From NCBI GenBank assembly GCA_015234425.1, contig JADGNE010000064.1, forward strand, positions 27,538 through 91,537: a DNA stretch of 64,000 nucleotides, given 5' to 3'. Position 1 is the stretch's first letter; each line of letters starts with the position of its first letter. The notes beneath the pieces are model-generated. The model worked only from the letters and a program-made list of their open reading frames with translations, was not told the origin of the DNA and searched no databases. Below are positions 61,536-64,000 of the stretch, piece after piece. Made by a program: the position numbers and the translations under genes. The stretch is from Devosia sp. (lineage in GTDB: Bacteria; Pseudomonadota; Alphaproteobacteria; Rhizobiales; Devosiaceae).

Positions 61536-61999
61536 TTGGCGGCCTTGATCCGCGCATGCTCGACGGTGTCGCCGGGCTCGATACCCAGTTCCGTGCTGCG
61601 ACCGCCTGGGATCTCCAGCACGAACTGCACCGGCACCTGCGAGGGGATGGACGTCGGATCATGCGGGATGGCGTTCACATGGATGGTGCGGATCACACCG
61701 TCGGAGCTAATGAACAGCATATCCAGCGGGATAAAGGTGTTCCGCATCCAGAACGAGACCGGACGTTCCTCCTGGAAATCGAACAGCATGCCAGCGTCAT
61801 CGGCCAGTTCCTGACGATACATCAGGCCCTGCGCCCGGCTCCCCGGCGTGTCCACCAGCTCGACGGTGAAGACATGGCTTTCGCCGTCGCTCTGGATAAC
61901 CAGGCGGCTGTCATCGCTGCAGGCAGCCAACGGCAGGCTGACAGCAAGGACCGCAGCAGCAGCCAGCGCGTTTCGCATCGATGACGCCAAGCTTAGCAT
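61532..61999 (-). CDS. DUF192 family lipoprotein
   Basis: A 155-residue DUF192 protein (GLMYRQELADDAGMLFDF, RPVSFWMRNTFIPLDMLFI). The N-terminal signal ends in the lipobox LAAC, so it should be lipid-anchored in the envelope. A second in-frame ATG at 61978 would still keep the signal peptide. The family function is unknown. Its stop overlaps that of the convergent hemolysin III gene by four bases. Confidence 0.88.
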   Translation of the reverse strand: MLSLASSMRNALAAAAVLAVSLPLAACSDDSRLVIQSDGESHVFTVELVDTPGSRAQGLMYRQELADDAGMLFDFQEERPVSFWMRNTFIPLDMLFISSDGVIRTIHVNAIPHDPTSIPSQVPVQFVLEIPGGRSTELGIEPGDTVEHARIKAAN

Positions 62000-62020
62000 A
62001 ATGATACCTTTTGGACGGGC

Positions 62021-62665
62021 CTAGTGAGACGACGGAGCGTCGCCCCAACCATCGGGTCGGATTTCGGCGACCATAAGGCCCTTGGGTCCGTTTCCGTAGC
62101 GCACGAGCACGTATTGACCCGGCCGCAATTCGGTGATGCCGAAGCGGCGCAATGTCTCCATATGCACGAAGATATCGGGCGTCCCCTCCCCTGCGGAGAG
62201 AAACCCAAAACCGCGGATGCGGTTAAACCATTTCACCTCGAGGCGAACCATGGACGAGGACGGCTCGACCACGACATGGGTGCGCGGCGCCGGCATCTGC
62301 GCGGGATGGCGCGCAGTGCTCTCATCCATGGAGACGATCCGGAACGCCTGCAGGCCGCCCGGACGATTGAGCGCCTCGACAACGATGCGGGCGCCTTCAT
62401 AAGCTGTCTGGTAGCCGTCGCGGCGCAGGCAGGTCACGTGCAGCAGCACATCAGCCATGCCATTGTCCGGAACGATGAACCCAAAACCCTTGCCGGCATC
62501 GAACCATTTGATCGCACCGGCGATTTCGATGACATCCAGCGTTGGCTGCGCAGCCGAGGCGGCATGATCTTCGCGTCCGTCCACACCACTTGTCGTGTGT
62601 GGATTCGCGCCGTCTCCGCTGTCGTCGATGCCCTTAACCCCCATGCCCCAACGCCTTTTTCTCAT
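62021..62665 (-). CDS. Protein with two cold-shock domains
   Basis: A 214-residue nucleic-acid-binding protein with two CSDs. The first has AIKWFDAGKGFGFIVPDNG and DVLLHVTCL; the second has EVKWFNRIRGFGFLSAGEG and DIFVHMETLRRFG. These are the RNP1/RNP2-like motifs of CspA in a double form common in alphaproteobacteria. The start is uncertain: ATG at 62665 (used), TTG at 62692 or ATG at 62644. The first 40 residues are acidic and look unstructured. It ends 22 bases before the DUF192 start and may share its transcript. Confidence 0.87.
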   Translation of the reverse strand: MRKRRWGMGVKGIDDSGDGANPHTTSGVDGREDHAASAAQPTLDVIEIAGAIKWFDAGKGFGFIVPDNGMADVLLHVTCLRRDGYQTAYEGARIVVEALNRPGGLQAFRIVSMDESTARHPAQMPAPRTHVVVEPSSSMVRLEVKWFNRIRGFGFLSAGEGTPDIFVHMETLRRFGITELRPGQYVLVRYGNGPKGLMVAEIRPDGWGDAPSSH

Positions 62666-62830
62666 CCTCGCCCCAGCGAGGTACTCCGACAATACTGCGC
62701 CAGTCTGTCCGATTCAGGGGGAAAAGTTAAGAAGGTGTTGCGAAATAGTTGACGGACTGTCCCAGGCCGCGGTTGCCGGGCCAGACCCGGCTTGTTACCC
62801 AAGCGGTCGAAAACCTTCAGGGAGACCGAA

Positions 62831-63247
62831 ATGCAATATCTTCACACCATGGTCCGCGTGACCAATGTCGAGGACAGCCTGCGCTTTTATTGCGAAGGGC
62901 TGGGCCTTGAAGAAGTGCGGCGCACCGAGAATGAAAAGGGCCGGTTCACCCTCATCTTCCTCAGCGCGCCCGGCGACGCCGGCGGCCAGGTCGAGCTGAC
63001 CTATAACTGGGATCCGGAGGAATATACCGGCGGCCGCAATTTCGGCCACCTGGCCTATCGGGTTAAGGACATCTATGCCCTGTGCCAGCATCTGATGGAC
63101 ATGGGCGTCACCATCAACCGCCCGCCCCGCGATGGCCACATGGCCTTCGTAAAGTCCCCGGACGGCATTTCCGTCGAGCTGATCCAGGACGGCACGCTGC
63201 CGCCGCAGGAGCCATGGGCTTCGATGCCGAACACCGGCAGCTGGTAA
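62831..63247 (+). CDS. gloA: Lactoylglutathione lyase (glyoxalase I)
   Basis: A 138-residue glyoxalase I that converts the methylglyoxal-glutathione adduct to S-lactoylglutathione. The metal ligands are visible: His5 in MQYLHTMVRV, Glu in VELTYNW, His in NFGHLAYRV and Glu in ISVELIQDG. Length fits the bacterial GloA. GGAGACCGAA lies directly before the ATG at 62831, which is chosen over a longer frame from 62792. Confidence 0.93.
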   Translation: MQYLHTMVRVTNVEDSLRFYCEGLGLEEVRRTENEKGRFTLIFLSAPGDAGGQVELTYNWDPEEYTGGRNFGHLAYRVKDIYALCQHLMDMGVTINRPPRDGHMAFVKSPDGISVELIQDGTLPPQEPWASMPNTGSW

Positions 63248-63258
63248 GATCGACTTAA

Positions 63259-63300
63259 GGTTTCGCTAACCTTTTGCCTTAGCGGGGGGTTAGCGAAACC
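63259..63300 (+). terminator. Terminator-like long inverted repeat after gloA
   Basis: GGTTTCGCTAACC (63259-63271) and GGTTAGCGAAACC (63288-63300) are perfect 13-base inverted copies with a 16-base loop, followed by GCTCTAATTTT. It lies 11 bases after the gloA stop and probably ends that transcript. Confidence 0.65.
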
Positions 63301-63378
63301 GCTCTAATTTTAGCGACTGAACTGTTCGGCCCATTGCCTGTTGCCCGCCGGCAACATCAGCCAATCGGGAAAGTCGCC

Positions 63379-63855
63379 ATGCCCCGCCTCGCCTATAAAA
63401 TCTTCGCCCTTTTCGGGATGCTTGTTGCGCTCAGTGCCTGCGTGCCCATGGCCATGTTCGCCAATGGGAGCGGCTCCGGCTACAACGGCCTGAGATCCGA
63501 CTGGGGCACCTATGTTGCCTCCAAATCGGTCAATGCGTTCTGCATCACGCCCAAGCTGCGCTTCCTGATCTGGGAGTTCGAGGGCCATTTCGGCAAGAAG
63601 GTGGTGATGCACTCCGGCTATCGGGACAACCACAACAATTCCGCCGCCGGCGGCGCGGACAATTCCTACCACAAGAAATGCATGGCCGCGGACATCTCCA
63701 TCCCTGGCGTCGACAAGGCCCGCATGATCCAGTTTGCCATGCGTACACAGGGCGTTGGCGGGCTCGGATGCTACCCGGGCCGGGCCTTCATCCACGTCGA
63801 CGTGCGCGACCGGCCGCGCGGTTACAACCGCCCCGTAACCTTCTCAGGCTGTTGA
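63379..63855 (+). CDS. M15-like (D-Ala-D-Ala carboxypeptidase type) peptidase lipoprotein
   Basis: A 158-residue protein. The signal peptide ends in the lipobox LSAC, so it is probably lipid-anchored in the periplasm. The domain has the M15-type zinc pattern: SGYRDNHNN, then HKKCMAADI with the His and Asp, and the late IHVDVR with the second His. It would cleave peptidoglycan stem peptides. The ATG at 63379 follows GGGAAAG. Confidence 0.8.
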   Translation: MPRLAYKIFALFGMLVALSACVPMAMFANGSGSGYNGLRSDWGTYVASKSVNAFCITPKLRFLIWEFEGHFGKKVVMHSGYRDNHNNSAAGGADNSYHKKCMAADISIPGVDKARMIQFAMRTQGVGGLGCYPGRAFIHVDVRDRPRGYNRPVTFSGC

Positions 63856-63947
63856 TAACTCGGTCTTTTTTGAAAAAAGCTGAAATTCGTTTCGGAGGGG
63901 GTTGCCACGGCGAAAAGCTCCCTCTATACGACACCCAGCGTTGAGAC

Positions 63948-64000
63948 GCGCCCTTCGTCTATCGGTTAGGACGGCACCCTTTCACGGTGCAGAGAGGGGT
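63948..64000 (+). tRNA. tRNA-Glu (anticodon UUC), 3' end outside window
   Basis: The 5' part of a tRNA is readable: acceptor GCGCCCT, TC, D arm GTC/GAC, anticodon stem GCACC/GGTGC with loop CTTTCAC giving anticodon TTC at 63981-63983, then the variable loop and the start of the T arm. The window ends before the T loop. TATACG at about 63925 could be its -10. Confidence 0.9.

Overview
The window is high-GC, densely packed bacterial chromosome that looks like a free-living alphaproteobacterium of the order Hyphomicrobiales, possibly Devosia or a relative. That placement is inferred from gene families and style, not from a marker gene. It contains many periplasmic-binding-protein ABC importers, LacI/DeoR regulators next to sugar operons, frequent 4-base ATGA gene overlaps, DUF4214 proteins, a DadA-type dehydrogenase and an alphaproteobacterial-style CoaBC. 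I see no phage, insertion sequence, CRISPR array or rRNA.

Layout. 1-2.8 kb: end of a glucose/mannose-type ABC importer (permease partial, binding protein) with a divergent LacI regulator and two AATCGATT operators. 2.9 kb: tRNA-Arg(UCU), then a DUF4214 propeller protein. 4.7-7.9 kb: a sulfur cluster: exported rhodanese, YeeE/TsuA-type thiosulfate channel, a small membrane-anchored protein with Cys spaced every seven residues in a Pro-rich tail, and a DUF6969-like cytosolic protein. 7.9-9.2 kb: TetR regulator and divergent DUF1772 membrane protein. 9.2-15.2 kb: LysR regulator, with a T-N11-A box, divergent from an ABC permease/ATPase pair that has no binding protein and is followed by DUF1800 and DUF1501 genes.

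15.3-25.7 kb: a carbohydrate locus on the minus strand (Gfo/Idh oxidoreductase, TIM-barrel isomerase, LacI, ABC binding protein, two permeases, ATPase, GH127 beta-L-arabinofuranosidase) facing a divergent second LacI gene across two AAACGTTT operators. Oligosaccharide would be imported and cleaved in the cytoplasm. 25.7-28.6 kb: nitrilase-family amidase, coaBC and two small envelope proteins. 28.8-32.6 kb: complete OsmF/YehZYXW-type quaternary-amine importer. 32.7-34.7 kb: DUF4214, Calx-beta and seven-bladed propeller protein. 34.8-44.8 kb: a second sugar locus built around a divergent promoter: DeoR, FGGY kinase, RbsA/C/B importer and a ketose 3-epimerase on the minus strand; class II aldolase, second FGGY kinase and HAD phosphatase on the plus strand.

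44.9-47.7 kb: DadA-like oxidoreductase, YddG-like exporter and a small SFPASD-type protein. 47.9-54.1 kb: BMP-family nucleoside/nucleobase importer (binding protein, double ATPase, two permeases) ending in a cytosine-deaminase-like amidohydrolase, an apparent purine/pyrimidine salvage unit. 54.1-59.1 kb: a repeat element, a strong bidirectional terminator, and a GbsR/MarR regulator, RND adaptor and RND pump operon. 59.4-64 kb: HAD phosphatase, ArsR regulator with a histone-H1-like tail, hemolysin III family protein, DUF192 lipoprotein, double cold-shock-domain protein, glyoxalase I, an M15-like peptidase lipoprotein and the start of tRNA-Glu(UUC).

The strongest candidates for something undescribed are the Cys-heptad protein and its DUF6969-like partner in the thiosulfate cluster, and the binding-protein-less ABC transporter coupled to DUF1800/DUF1501. 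Function statements come from family recognition by eye; no database search was run.
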